Positions 12,300 to 25,700 of a stretch of DNA of 64,000 bases are shown one piece after another. Positions within the stretch are counted from its first letter, which is position 1; the number at the start of each line of letters is the position of its first letter. Source of the DNA: Rhea pennata (taxonomy: Eukaryota; Chordata; Aves; Rheiformes; Rheidae); the NCBI RefSeq assembly GCF_028389875.1, contig NC_084673.1, forward strand, positions 17,645,501 through 17,709,500, read 5' to 3'. The notes under the pieces are model-generated. The model was not told the origin of the DNA. It searched no databases and was given only the letters and a program-made list of their open reading frames with translations. A program made the position numbers and the translations under genes.

Positions 12300-13200
12300 G
12301 TTACTTTAGGGGAGTTCCCCCGGGATGAGCTCAACCTCGAGCCCGTTGCAGCCGGGCAGGCTGGCGGTGGCGCACCGGCTCGGTGCTGCCGCACGGTGCT
12401 GCTCGCTTTCAGCAAGCCAGCTCAGTTTTTCCATGAGTGGAAATATCGAAGGGGAAAAATCAGATTTTTCAACCTGTTTGCAAACAGAGCCATCTGCAAG
12501 CAGGAGCCTATCAAAGGTTTCAAATTACGAGCGCGCCGAGGAAACGTCTGTGACCGCAGGAGCGGTGAGAAACGTCTTTCCGAGCTGCGTCTGTGGACTC
12601 CTGCTCCCGGCTGACGTAGCGCACCGGAGCACCTGCTCGTGGCGGTGCCCGGCAGGATGTGCGGGGCCTCCCGAGGCTGCTGCCTCCGTCTGCCGGGGAG
12701 CCCGTGCGGAGCTGCAGGCATGCAGCGCGTGGCTGTTGCAAAAAGCCGAAGGGAAAACATTCTGAAATATCGAATGAGGTCCTTAAAATATACTGCCCTG
12801 AGCACTCCGAGGTTAGTGTGTCAAAGCGTTGGGATTAAAGCATCACCTGCCTCTGAGCAGAAATGGCTAGTGGCTCTGACACCTGAGTGTGGCTGGCTTG
12901 TTTCCGCCGCTTCCCGCGCCTCTGCCCAGCTGTCTGCAGCTGGCCAGTGAGATGTTTCGAGCTCGCCAGGCCCCTGCTGCTCTGGCTCCAGGGCTGGGGG
13001 CCACATGAAGCCAGGAGCAGGGTGCTTTGCACGTGGTAATAAAGATTTGAAAGATAACAAGTTAAAAAAGTATCCTTGCTTCCCAAGCGCCCTGTGGCAT
13101 GCCGTGGTACCCCGCAGGCACTCACTGTGGGCCCGTTGGACCCTGCTTTGCTCCAGTGTTCATTTTAGGCCCAGAAGAGAGAAATGCCTCGCTGGAGATG
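12300..13200. promoter_or_regulatory. GC-rich, CpG-containing block upstream of SH2D1A
   Basis: The sequence turns GC-rich at about 12,300, with many CpG dinucleotides between 12,310 and 12,760 (for example GGCGGTGGCGCACCGGCTCG). Open frames of 60-146 codons on both strands here are what high GC gives by chance, and none resembles a known protein. The block lies 0.5-1.3 kb before the SH2D1A start codon, so it could be an upstream regulatory element, a distal promoter or a non-coding first exon. There is no direct evidence for any of these. Confidence 0.35.
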
Positions 13201-13520
13201 CTATGAGTTGGTGCTGTGATTGTGGCACTCCGAAACCCAAACCAGATTGCACACGGGCTGGACGGCTGGGGAAGGGCCACCGGTCCACTTATTTTCGCTG
13301 TTGACTTATGGCCTTCGTGCACTTTTTCACTGCATGTCTCTGTCGAGCTTGGGGGCTGCGTGATGAGAGCAGCGTTTGAACAACACCTCCGCGTAGTGGG
13401 TATAAGATCATGAGCATGTCACAGCCTGAGAAAGAATAGACAGAAAGCCATGCTCGTTCCTCACTCCTTCCTCAGCGCTGTGCCTCACCGCTAGCCCCAG
13501 AAGGCACTCGAGGTGTGAAC

Positions 13521-13549
13521 ACATCCTGTTTACATCTATCATTGAGTCA
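13521..13549 (+). promoter_or_regulatory. Ets and AP-1 motifs in the SH2D1A proximal promoter
   Basis: ACATCCTGT at 13521-13529 is, on the minus strand, ACAGGATGT, a near-ideal Ets site. TGAGTCA at 13543-13549 is a perfect AP-1 site. Both lie 110-140 bp before the SH2D1A ATG, and no TATA box is visible. Ets factors are established regulators of the mammalian SH2D1A promoter; the functional link here is inference from motif and position. Confidence 0.5.
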
Positions 13550-13659
13550 CGGATGCTGACGGGAGCCAGCAGCTGAGGAGCAGTTGGAGGCAGTGCCGCG
13601 TGCTGTGAACACTGCCACGTCCACCACGTTGGGACAGGGCTGCTAGTGGCAGGGCTGCC

Positions 13660-13796
13660 ATGGAGTCACTGCCAGTGTACCACGGGAGCATCACGCGGGA
13701 GGCCGGCGAGAAGCTGCTGCTGGCCTCAGGGGTGGATGGCAGCTACCTGCTGAGGGACAGCGAGAGCCTCCCGGGCGTGTACTGCCTCTGCGTGCT
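13660..13796 (+). CDS. SH2D1A: SH2D1A coding exon 1 (start and SH2 N-terminal half)
   Basis: The ATG at 13660 opens [18 protein letters not shown] and continues through [18 protein letters not shown] to the end of the exon. The exon ends in GTGCT before a perfect GTGAGT donor, leaving two bases of the Leu46 codon. Its 137 coding nt equal the human exon. It holds helix A and strand B of the SH2 fold, with the phosphate-binding Arg32. Residues 17-24 and 26-36 are nearly identical to mammalian SAP. The next upstream ATGs are out of frame, so this start is preferred. Confidence 0.95.
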
Positions 13797-16700
13797 GTGA
13801 GTATAGCGAGCCAGGTATCCCCTGCCTGCGTCGCTGCTGTCGCCTCCTTGCCACATCCTGGGGAGACCAAATCGCCTCTCCCGGCGCACTGGAAGCAGGC
13901 CTGGCACACACCTAACTGGGGGCTGAAGGACTGGTCACATGGAGACCGTTCAGCAGGCCACCAGCTGGTGTCTGCAGGGGTGCTTGTGTCCACCACTCCA
14001 TTCACGGTATGTGGTGTCCCCACATAGCCATGAAGGACGATGACTTAACATTGCTGTTTGCAAAGACATAGGAGAATTTAGCTCCCTCACACTGACAGAG
14101 GTGGAGGAACATGGAAGGGGTTTGGGGTCCTTTGCAGAACTACGCAGAAAAGGCTTTGCCTTGCAGAGCCCACACCTCTTATGGGCATAACCCAGGGTGA
14201 GAAGGCAAGTGTGGGAGCATGGAGGAAGGGCCAAGGAGGCTGTAGTGGAGACGAGCCAGGCGGCTTGGCTTGAGGACTGTGTGTGCTGCTTCTAACCCTC
14301 TTGCTTTCTGACAATTGTCTTCTGCTTCTCTAAGCTGTCCGTCAGCATGCTTATCAATATCCCCAACTTCTGTTTTGGGGAGATAGTTGGGAATGGCAGC
14401 GCAAGTCATTGTCGTCCAGGACGAAGGCTTGTCTTCACTTCAGAGAGCACAGGTTGTGTGTCCCCTGAGAGATCAAATATGTGGTGTAAACTACCATCAA
14501 ACTACATAAAACAGTGGTAGGTAGTGAACTATGTGCTAATGTTTCATCTACTGAGGTAAAAGAGGAAAGATTTGATTGGATGGTTTGTCAGAAGGAGGGT
14601 AGAGAGGTTTCTCTGACAGAGCTGTGGGACTGTAAAGTCATAGGATCTCATTTTAATGAGGCATTTTAATTACCCTACTTTTGGCAAAAGCTGAAGAATG
14701 AAAAGTCCTGAGAGTTAGTACTGCATGATGCAGTACAGTTGTACTGAAAGAACAAAGATGTATCTATCAAGGCTAAATAAGCAATTGCTTCTTGCTTCAG
14801 TTCCAAACTGAAAGTTGGGGGAAGAAATAGGAGAGAAAACTCCGTTTTGTACCAGCAAGAAATTCACTAACAGATAGCAAAGACGGCATGTAGAGGTATC
14901 GAGTAGAAAAACAGAAAAGGAAAAGTCACAGGTTAAGCTTTCCCCAAAGGTCTTGAATACATTTCAAGCAACTTGTAATTAAACCTGGGTGAGTGTTAGT
15001 ATTCCTGTGATGTGGCCCAGTTAGTGGAGACACATGAGAAGGTTAGAGGCTATCCGCAAATACCACACCTTCTTTCAGGGAAAGGTCTTCATGGCAGAAG
15101 ATGTATTCTTTCTTCTCCCATGAAATCAGAAGGTGAACACCACTGCTAACAAACAAATACTTTACCTCAGTCTTTACCAGTAAGCAGAAAAAATAGGAAA
15201 TATGAAGCATCCTGAGGTAAATGAAAATGGAATAGCTATAGAAAGAGGTAAGGAGTGCTGCGATTCCAGGGAGGGGATGGGCAATAAAAGCAGAATCCTT
15301 TTAAAATAAATATCAGAGGAAATGGTGATGTATCTCCTTAACACTCAGAAGTCATTCAGTGCAGGCGAAACACTAAGGAATTAGAAAAAGGGTCAAGCAG
15401 AATGTTACAACGCTGCATAAAACAGAGAAGCCTAAAATAAGTCCATCGTTAGTCTAAATCAGGATGCAAGTATGTAACAAGGTCTTTTATCTATCTGCAC
15501 GCAATCAGTTGGGATTTTTTATATTAATGACAATTTTTGTTCTTAGGATGAAATTTCTTGAGTGAAGTAAGATATACAAAGCAAGGTTTGTTAACTATGG
15601 GCCTTTTCAAGCTTTGGGGAAAAAGAAAAAAAAATCAATAAGGAACAGAATCCTTCCTAATTGTTTCTGGAAATTATGGGACCTTCATGTTTTATCTCTT
15701 TACTCAGAGAAACACATGACGAGCAAAGAGGAGGAGGTTAAAAAAAAAAAAAAGATTCCTGATATATATTATGCAGGCATCTTATAGAATATAGGCGCTC
15801 AAAAATGTTTTATCATCCCTAATGTATGAGGGAAATGTTCAATAGCATCTTCGATAAATCCAGCTAAGAAATTAAATGAAAAACGTTACCATAACTATGA
15901 TCCAATATAGCTGGCGGAAAAATGCCAATGATGTTAAACCTTGATTCCAATACTTCTTGATACTTCAATTCAGAACATTGGGTAAGAAAGAAATAGATGG
16001 TACAGTAAACAACGTATCACACAATAACTTTGAAGGCAGTTATCATAAAATACTAGGAAATGGTCTCACACTGAAGATAGCAATGACAGTTTAGAAAAAT
16101 GTGTGCCATAAACTAGAGAAGTGCTTTAATGGGCAAAAGTTTACTAAAGCAGGACACTTTTGTAGAGAAATTGCAGAAGCAAGTAGGAAAGGCATCAGAG
16201 ATGTATTCAGTGGAGAATGATAAGGATTTGGCAAAATAAACCAACGGACCCAATCCCACAAATTCTATTCAGAAGAGCAGGGATGACCCAGGTGACAAGC
16301 ATGTATGTGCATGACAGCTTTGGATAAAAACCAAGAGGGAAACATGCAGTTGTTGCATTTGCTGTTTTTGAAAATGAAAATAAAAGAAAGTATTTCTTGT
16401 AAGTAAATAATTATAATGATTAGGAATGATAAAGTTATTCAGAAATTGATCTCTCTGTCCAGAAACTGTGCTGAAGATCACTCTAGGAATACCTAGACTA
16501 TTAAGATTAGACAAAATATGTATTCACTGGAAGTGTAGTCACCCTGAAGTAATCTTTGAAGCTTGTGAAACAAAGCTAGTAAGCCATTACATAAGACATA
16601 ATAAATGTCAGAGCTAAACAAAAAATTATACATCTTTCAGGTGAATATTTCTAATGGAAATGAAAACGTCATGTGAAAGAATAAGAGCAAAACATTCAAT

Positions 16701-19700
16701 TTTTCCAAAATGAAAACATTTTCAGTCTGTCTTCATCTCCCTGCAAGTCCCTGGAATTACAGCAGAGAAGTAACACAAAACAAATACAAAATCCCCCAGC
16801 TACCCAGACCCAATACTTCTTAATTTTTTCCAGAGGGCGAAGAAGGAAGTTGTCAAAATAAAACATCATGGTTTTGATCAAAAGAAAAGAAATATTTATC
16901 CAAAAAGTCATTAAATGAATATTAGGAGGCCGTCACAGCGATCAGCATGCGCTCACGGGGACGTGAGCCTGGCTTTCCCTGCTCCAGCTGCAGCAAGCAG
17001 TAAGTCCTGCGAGAGCTGCTGCAATGCTCAGGGCTCAAACAACATCTCCTCATTTTCCAGGAGATTTCATAAGTTGCTGTCACCCCTTCCCATCCCCTGA
17101 GTTCCCCCCAAGCTCCCCTGACATATTTTGGCAGCCTTTGAGCCTCCTCACGTATTAAAGGCAGCGCTATTTATGGCCAGGCTCGATTGCCTTTTTGTCT
17201 TCCAATTAAAAAGTGGAGCCCTGACCTTTAAAAGGGAGAAGAGTCAAAGACTTCCTGAAGCCCTTGCGATTGACACTGATTTTACAGGGCAAGCATAAAA
17301 AAGACAGGTAGCAGCATAAAACCTGAGCTATAGTGATGGGTAATGGTGGCAGGCTGCCCCTGTTGTTCGAGCACGTATCTAGAAAACTCTGCTTCCTCTC
17401 TTCTTTGTTTCTCCTAAGTACTGCTTTATTTTTATTGAATGCTGCTTTCTATTGCCCTAAGTCACAGTGTGCTCCCTGCATGCTTGCAAACCTTCAAAGA
17501 GAGCATGTTTTTTTGGTGTGGCTGTGGCAAAACACAAAGAACTCTCTTTCATTAATATTTTAAGACCACAATAAAACTATACATGGAAGAACGGGATGGT
17601 TTTGATTTGCAGCGGCATCCCCTGGGGCTCTTGTAAATGGAGGTGCTACCTGCAAACTTTTGCAAGGTTCCTAAAATCAAATGCTTCCAAGATCCTGATT
17701 TTATGAATACCATTATTAAATTGATAATAAATACTATAAGGATGTTGTTCATCACATCTTCAATGTGTTAACAGAGGAGCACAATAATTTCCTGGAAATT
17801 TTTGTGGTTGCACTGAAAAGTAAGAAGATTTTGCTGTTCTTGAAAACTAGGATAGAAGAAGCATTTAGGCTTTAAAAAATATGTAAGTTCTACCTGTAAA
17901 CATGTTAGCCACTATATGCAGTACTCTAGGGTTTTAATATCAGAACCTGATTGATCCAAGGAGCTTTCTTTACTGGTATGTTTTCCTCTTCACTCAATAT
18001 CCTGCTTGACATTTTTAGCACCCTCAGAAATCCTCCATGCATGTTGCTCCTAATGAAGTCAACAAGGGACACAGGACACAGTAACGGTGGCTAGTTTGGG
18101 AAGCAGCCTCTTAAAATGCGCCTGAAAAAACACCTGAATAAAATGACTAGGAGTACCAAAAGCACCACTTTACTGATATATGAGTGCACATGCAGAAACA
18201 AGCAGCTCATGCTTGAATTGGCCAAGATAAAGCATTTGTAGTTTGTGTCTTAAAATTCATATGCTTGAAATGTTAGTAGTTGTTTCAGACCTTTAAATAT
18301 TTCTGAGTGAATGTTCACGTAAACATGACATACTTTTCAAACTGTATGTTCAGATTATTTGCTTGAAGTCAGCCATTCATGTACTGTGCTGCGTTCAATT
18401 TGTGGAGAATAATCAAAAACCAAAATAGAAAACTATTTAGAGCTCTTGAAGCAACAGTAATGGCAAGAGGGATATGCTGCAGTCCTATCATATTTTGCAT
18501 ATGCTATTTTTTCTGTCACTATAACCACAGTGCACAAGTTCAGGCAACATGCCGAAACTTTCTGATGCAGCAGATGTATCAGCTGTGCAGTGTGAAGGTG
18601 TAATACATGATCACGAGTTGGCTTCAGCTGAGCATATCTTTTGTTTTCCGTGTAATATTTCAGATTGAAATGGCAGAATAATTGCATTTATTATAACACT
18701 GCTCATGATAATCATCAGCGTTTACAAAGGAATTTGGAACAAAAGCTTCTCTCTGAGGAGGAGCCCCTCGGTTCCAGGTTGCTGTTGTAAATATCACGCA
18801 CTATTTTCTGCCATGAAAAACTCTTCTGCAGCTCCCTGCTCCTTTCTGCTCCCTGCTAATCAGAGTGAGCTTTGCCCGTGTGCTGAGCATACCTCCTTCA
18901 GGGGCTTTCAGATATTCCAGTGGATTCTCTTAGAAAGATCTTAGAAAGACAGACACTCTGAACAGTGGGTAATGACTTTGCAAACCTAGAAAGAATGGGT
19001 AAAATCGCTGGATAATAGAGCCTAGATTAGCTCTGTCCTCATTTTGCAGGCTTGAGTTCTGAGGATTTATTTTGAGCAATGATTTCAGGTTCAGGAATTT
19101 TATGGTCAGAGCCATGCCTACCTTCCTCTGAGAAAAAAAAAAGAACTCTAGTAAGCAGTTGCACCAAATGACTCCTATTCCTGAATTATTCCTAAATTAT
19201 TATTATTATTTCATAGAAATACAAAACAGTAACATTTATAGTGATATTGACATTATTTTATCAATTGCATTTCTTGTCAGTTTGGCCTAAAATGAAAAAA
19301 ATGTCACCAGATGATTGCCTAATTTTGTGAGTTTTTCCCTTTGTGAGGAAAGGAAATTTCTGCAGGAAATAATAGCACATGAAATTTGGCTACTGACTCA
19401 GCATAAATTAAGTTCCTTGTGTTTATTGGCTCAGACTTGGATCAATTCTCATTTTATTTCCAAATTTGAAGAAATTCCTATTTGCGACATCACTTATAGC
19501 TGGCTTCACCTTGTACCAGGCAAACGTAAGCCACCTTGCAAAGGCTACGCATTTGCTCCGGAGGTCAGTGAGCAGCTCCGCTTCTCGTCATTACGAGTGG
19601 CCAAGCGACGAGGATGCTGACAATCATCTTCCACTGCCAACTGTGTGTAAATTCAGAGGTGTTTCATGAGATTTGACGTGCTCTTTTAGACTCCCTTCAG

Positions 19701-22700
19701 CTGCAGAACAGAACACCAATGCAGTGCGTTTGCTTTACAATGCCATTGTATTATGGTGAGCTAATGCTAGTTACAGATTTAGGCTCAAGGCAGATTTTTG
19801 CCACAGAAGCTGTCGGTAAGGAAATCAGCAACAGAAGTTGAAATTCAAAAGTGGGGCTATATAGAGAGCTATTGCGAGGTAAGCAGCAGTAACTGCTGGG
19901 CTTTTCAGATCTTGTAAACACCAATTTAAACTATTTTATTCACTCTCGCTGACATCGAACTTATAGCTTGCACATCATCTCAACGTGAGTACTATTTCTT
20001 CAGGCTGGATTAGCTGATGGGTGGTAATTGTTAAGTTGCTGTACCTTGATTGTATGTCTGAAACCTAAATAAGCCAGGAAACAGGCTGCTTGTCAACCAG
20101 AAAATGCAAATTCCAGGACAGAGGGAAGAGCCATAAGCTTAAATCGGATTTTCTCCTTCATTAACTAACAAGACTTTTTGACCTTTCCATGATAAATAAA
20201 TCAAGCAGAAGCATAACAATAAAAAAAAAAAAAAAAAAAGAAAGAAAATGAAGCAGAAAACTAACACACACATTAGGACACGACAAAGTTACAGGCTGGC
20301 TCCCACAACCTTAATTCGCTCCCTTTTGCACAGACCTTTAACTCAGTGATCCGTGGGTTCAACGCTAGAGACCACCTTTTTCTTGCAGACATCCACCCCC
20401 ATGCACAAGGTGGGCTGAACTGACCGTGTCATCCTTTTGCTGTCACGCCATAGTCCACGCTAGTAGCCCTGGTGCCAGCCATGCTCCCTGTTTCCTTGCC
20501 CAGGTCACACAGTTGTGGAGCTCCTTCTGCACCAGCTCCATCACAGCCCAGGCCCAATCTCTCTGCGATCTCTCTGAGATCTCGCTGAGATCTCTCTGAG
20601 ATCTCAGTCACATCCCAGTTTTTGTCCCTCTGATCCAAGCCAGGCAACATCATCTCTAGGCGTGAAGTCACGGAGATGCTCTAACTGTGCACCCCAGATG
20701 TGGCCAGCACAGCAGAGTGGAGCTGATGACTGCTAACCAGCTTCAACAGCTAGCACCGTTTGCTCTTGGAGACCAGGAAACATGCCTTCCTTCAAGCAAA
20801 TTTTCAGTATTATTTTAAAAATTGCACCCTCTCCCATGTAACATTTGGAAACCCTTTTTCTTTTTAACATACGGAAAATGCATTGTTTTTCCTGAAAGAC
20901 CCTTGTTTTACTTCTCCATCCTTCACCCTGGATTAGATTGAGGTGACACTCATGAGCAAAAGCCTGAAAGGCACCAAGTACGGGCCCCTCTTAGTGCTCA
21001 GATTGCACAGCTGGCTTATTCTTAAGCAATATCGTTTAGCTGAAATCTCAACGTGAGTTCAGGATGCAAGTGTACTAGGTAGGAAGAGCTGATCACTATA
21101 GTGCAAAGACATCAGGAAAGAGAGAGCTGTAAAGAGAAGGAAATTGATGTCATTTATTGCTGACATTGCTTTTCTCCCACCTCTCTGCCTTTATCCCTTT
21201 ATATTCCATTTTGGACTCAGAAATGAATGCAAATTAGTTTAATAAAATTTCCCAACTGAGATGCAAAACATTTGGAAATGATTCTAAAAAGTACTATGCA
21301 GCTGAAATGTCATGGTTAATTTTAAGCTGCAGCATGTGGCTAATATCCCCTTGCTATTTCAGCGGTGCGGAAGATTGTAATTATTCACCTGTTAAAGAAA
21401 ATACAGCCTTAGCAAGTCTGATTACAGCTGAAAAGTAGGAGTGGAGAGGACAGGTAGACAGATGCTGTCTCGTTATGGCATCTCTGAAAGATGCCTTTGT
21501 AGCTCTTTGGAAGGAACTATCTAGCTATAAAGAAAAAAATCCTGTAATACAACATGGACTTTTTGCTGTCATAGGAACTTTTCCTAGGTTTTCCTTTGAC
21601 AAAGTTTTTCCTCATTATGGTATTGCAACAGAGACAGTGCTAGTCTTGTTCCCAGCTGGTATAACACATCCTTTGTTAAGGAGATGAAAAAAATCCAGAA
21701 TATGTGAAATGAGATAAAAATCCTAAGTGGTGACTAAACTACTCTTTTTTTTTTAAGTGCTGCCCAAAGCTGTCTTTTTAGTAAGAATTATGTTCTACTT
21801 CACCTCACCAGCATTTTTGAGATGCACCAGCATCTTTCACCTTTGAACTGCAGGGCTCATTTCACCAAGCTGCTAATTCAGGATTATGCCCTGATTACTT
21901 GAGCCTCACTGACAGGAAATTTGCAATTGCAAATCAGGCTTGTAGCAGTCCCCCTGCCAGACGAAAGGACAGGGTTGCCTTTCATTGGGTCTTTTTGTCT
22001 GGGTGTGAGGTCCTCCTCAAAGCAATCCTGACAAGCATGTATCACTAAGAGCCTGCCTGAACTCATCGTCTCATTGACCTGCTGGGCATCCTTCTCCTTG
22101 GTTTCCCCTTGCTGGGGAAGGAGGTCAGGTCCTGGCTCTGTACAGGCAATGACCCTGATGCGTGAGCCATGAGGGAGAGGAGCGGCGAGCAGCCCCATGG
22201 TGACAGCCATGCCCAGGCCACATGGTGCTTGGTTCATTGGTTTCAGCAGCTCACTAGCTGCCACCACACATGGGGACATCCTGTAAACAAGTCTTTTTCT
22301 GCTATGAACTGAGTAAGCTGTAGAAAACTGAGCTGTCCCCTGATGGTGGCTGGGGAATTTCTCATCTCCTGAGACCTAAGGGCCAGTAAGTAAGTGCACT
22401 TTGCTGCTTGCTTTCACCTGGTGGTATGTATGTCTTTTGCTAGCATTCTAGCTAGCAAAGGTAAGCGTTCTACACAGTCTCAGTTTTTAATTTTTTCTTC
22501 TGATTTTTGTTTTAAGAAAAACAGCTTGTTCCTCCTTCAGCCCCACTGATCTCAATTTATGTTGGGTAGCTTAAATCATAAGATGTTTCTCATGGGAGAC
22601 TATGCCCATGTAACAGTAAAGAGAATTTGGCTCGTCAAAATCATGTCACTCACACACTCAAGGCAGAAAGCACTTTGAAGTGGTAATGAAGTAAGGTCCT

Positions 22701-25700
22701 GCTGTTTAACAGAAAGTTTTGATAAGATCACATTTGTTATGAGAGTAATTATCAGAAAAAGCATTCATTTTGTGGAAACAAAGAAAGATCCTCACAGAAA
22801 GTGTTTTGATGGGAAGACCTAGTTCTTCACATTCTTAACAAAACATGTCCTTATTCCTTGGGCCATTTCCTTAGAAGAAGCATCTATAGAGCTTCTGTGT
22901 CATCTTCCTTTGCACACAGGGGCTTTGTTTACTGACAGCTTCAGCGCCAACAACAGATGAGAATACTGCATTTTTCAGCTTAAGCATGGTAAACCCCCTT
23001 CATGCCTTGCAGTCTTTCCTCCTCTGGGGGAAAAAAAATGCAGATTTGCCAAATGAACTGAAGCTCTCACTTGTCACTGGCAAGGCTGTGACAGCAATGT
23101 CATATTCCTCTCACGCTCCACATCATACGCAAAGCACCCACATTCCCAAATTCTTGTTCCTTTTTCTCTTGTAGATTTTTATCTATCTGTATTATCATTT
23201 GTGCTTTCTCCAGGCTTGACTGAGTTATTTTACAGTTGGAATTGCTTTAATGTTAGGTAGGTGTCTATCTTATGCCTCATCCTACTTTGACCCTGAATAT
23301 TACTTTGTCTGGACTTTTTATTTTTTAGCTTTTGTCCAGCTTAGTAGACTCTTCTGGCAGCATGCTAAAAGCCACCAGAAATTTGAGCACCCCCCAACCC
23401 TTTCAACCACTTCAAGTCATGTAGTGTCTTTTTTAGGAAGAGAAAAAGACAAACAACAGATGGTTTTCCAGGCAACTGGGCCGTTGTTTGTGGAAAAAAA
23501 AAAACAGTTTTTGAAGCGATTGAAGCACTTGGAATGCTTCAGGACAACTAAGTCCAAGCACTGGTGATCTTCACAGTGTATTAGTAAGAACAGGAGGCAG
23601 GAGAATGGGTTTAGATTTTACAAGCTAATTCTGTTGGTTTTGAGGTTTGAAAAGAAAAATCATCAGGGAGATGATCCAATATCTGTTTCAATGAGAGAGG
23701 ACAAAATGCTAGAACAGATCTGGTATTTCCCTTTACACTATGGTCCCCCCAAAAAAATCCTAATTTCAGTACCTGTATATTGACTGACATCTTACATAAA
23801 ACAGGTGGCAGGAAAGCCCCTTGTGATTTCTAGAAAGATAATGCGAACATCAGCTACTTGAGAGAAGAATATATGCACAGCTCGCGGCAGTCTTTTTTAA
23901 GATGTGGTAGTGCAAGATGGTCTAAGGGCTGTAATTGGAGGCCCTGACTGCCCCGAACATGAACACATTTGGTGGCCTATCTAGGGATGTGCTTTAAACA
24001 ACTTAGCTGGAGCTGTGTTGTCAGCCACTGTGGCTGTCTGAGGGTGGGACAGGGGGGACGGCAGTGCTGGCTGTCCATGGCGGTCCCCTCCACCTCCTGT
24101 AGGTTGTCTATGAATGGCACAACTGGGCCACCTGGCTGCTTCTCGTGCCATTCTGGCATCACCTGGAGAGTTGTGGTTCTGGGAAAATGTTCCTTTGCTT
24201 AAGAAGAAGAAGTGGAGGAAGTTGTGGTGGGAAGCTGACATGTATTTACCGACACGCGCAGCAAGGCAGTTTTGCAGCTGCCGCAGCGATCATTCGTGTC
24301 CCCAGCAGGTTGGACAGGAGGGAACGTGCTTTGTGTCTTAACTCCTCCGCGTTCAATTGTGGTGGGAGTCCAGTGGGGAAAAAGCTCACAAATCAGATCT
24401 GGGAGTCTGGCTCCCACGTTGTGGTGTTGTAACAGTGTGACAACTTCCTCCTTGTCTAAATTATGTTAGAAACCCCTTTGCAGAGGTTGCTATAATGACT
24501 TTTTAATAAGAATTTGCCCAGGAGCCATGACATTGAGCATAAGTAATTGCAGTCATATGGTATCTGTGTCATTGATGGTTTCTGCTATTTTGTAGTAAGT
24601 ACCGTAACACAGTGTATAATTGGAAAGAAAGACAGTATAATTTTTCCGGTTTCTTAAGAATTGATGCTGAAAGAGTGACCGGTCCCTAAAATCCTGCTGT
24701 GCAGTCATGTAATCTATGAAGTATAAAATACACTTTTTCTTGTCTGATACCATCTAAACTGGTGTTGCACCCATGGAGCTGTTATCAGTTGTCCCTGCTT
24801 CTGAGGTATCTTTGGATATCGGTGTAGCGTTTTACCCTGTAAATCGCTCACTAGCTTGGGTTCCTAGGAGAAGCAGGACTGACTCCAGACATCAGTGTGT
24901 CTTGTGCTGTTAGCACATGGCGTCTTATTCTCAAAGGACTCTCAACAGATCTAAAAAGAAGGAAGATTTTGCACTCTCATAAGGTCCAGGAGCTGCTCTG
25001 CTGGTGTTTGAGAATTGGGAATGTACTGACAAGGAAAAAAAAGTACTTTTTACCTGGATTTGATGGTTCTAGCTTTCCAGATAAATTACATTCATAGTAT
25101 TGCCTCTGTGAACACCTGCATTTAAATAAATCACATAGCAGCAATGTGTTGTCTGACAATAATACACATTTTCTTTTTTTCTAGCGAAATTATGTCAGTA
25201 AAAGGAGGTCACTGAAAAAAGTAAAAATAAAAAATAAAAATGCTGAGGCAGAAAGCACACCAATATGTCATTTAACCAGAAATAGCTGAGTATCACTAAA
25301 AACTAGAACTGGGTAAGACTACTCAGTTCTGCATCTAACTAGAGCCCATATGGATGAACTTACTTACTTACTTATGAAAGATGATAAGGTTAGTCTGTCT
25401 CCTGCATACCTGAGTGCACTGCCACATACCAGCGTGTACTGCACGGACACCTCTCAGAATACATGACTAACACACAGTATCATCTGTTGACTTTTTTCAC
25501 AGGCATCAAGGTTACGTTTACACCTACAGAGTGTCCAAGACAGAAATGGGGTCCTGGAGTGCTGAGGTGGGCAAGTCTCCTTTTCCTTCCAAAGATCGCT
25601 CCATCCTGGTCATGTTGGTATTGATTTTATGTAGTATATTCAAACTATGTGTTTCTGCATAGTCCGATTTTCATGGAAGGTACCTGATCTCGAGTGAGCC

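Larger units (their letters stand above)
13797..25502 (+). other. SH2D1A intron 1, 11.7 kb
   Basis: It begins GTGAGTATAG and ends in a T-rich tract and CACAG. No nested gene was recognised. Contents include possible badly decayed repeat DNA around 15,000-16,300, a GC-balanced block at 16,915-17,260, a 19-nt A tract at 20,221, an 11-bp tandem repeat at 20,559, and a 16-bp palindrome at 21,919. Short frames (for example 21475-21687 and 23250-23567) lack any family resemblance. Confidence 0.8.

Noticed and set aside
12325-12765. 146-codon plus frame in GC-rich DNA
   Set aside because: Equally long frames exist on the opposite strand, codon pattern is unconvincing, and nothing in the translation resembles a known family.
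15000-16300. Possible further CR1 or other LINE remnant in SH2D1A intron 1
   Set aside because: A few phrases look repeat-like, but I could not align enough of it from memory to name a family or a strand.
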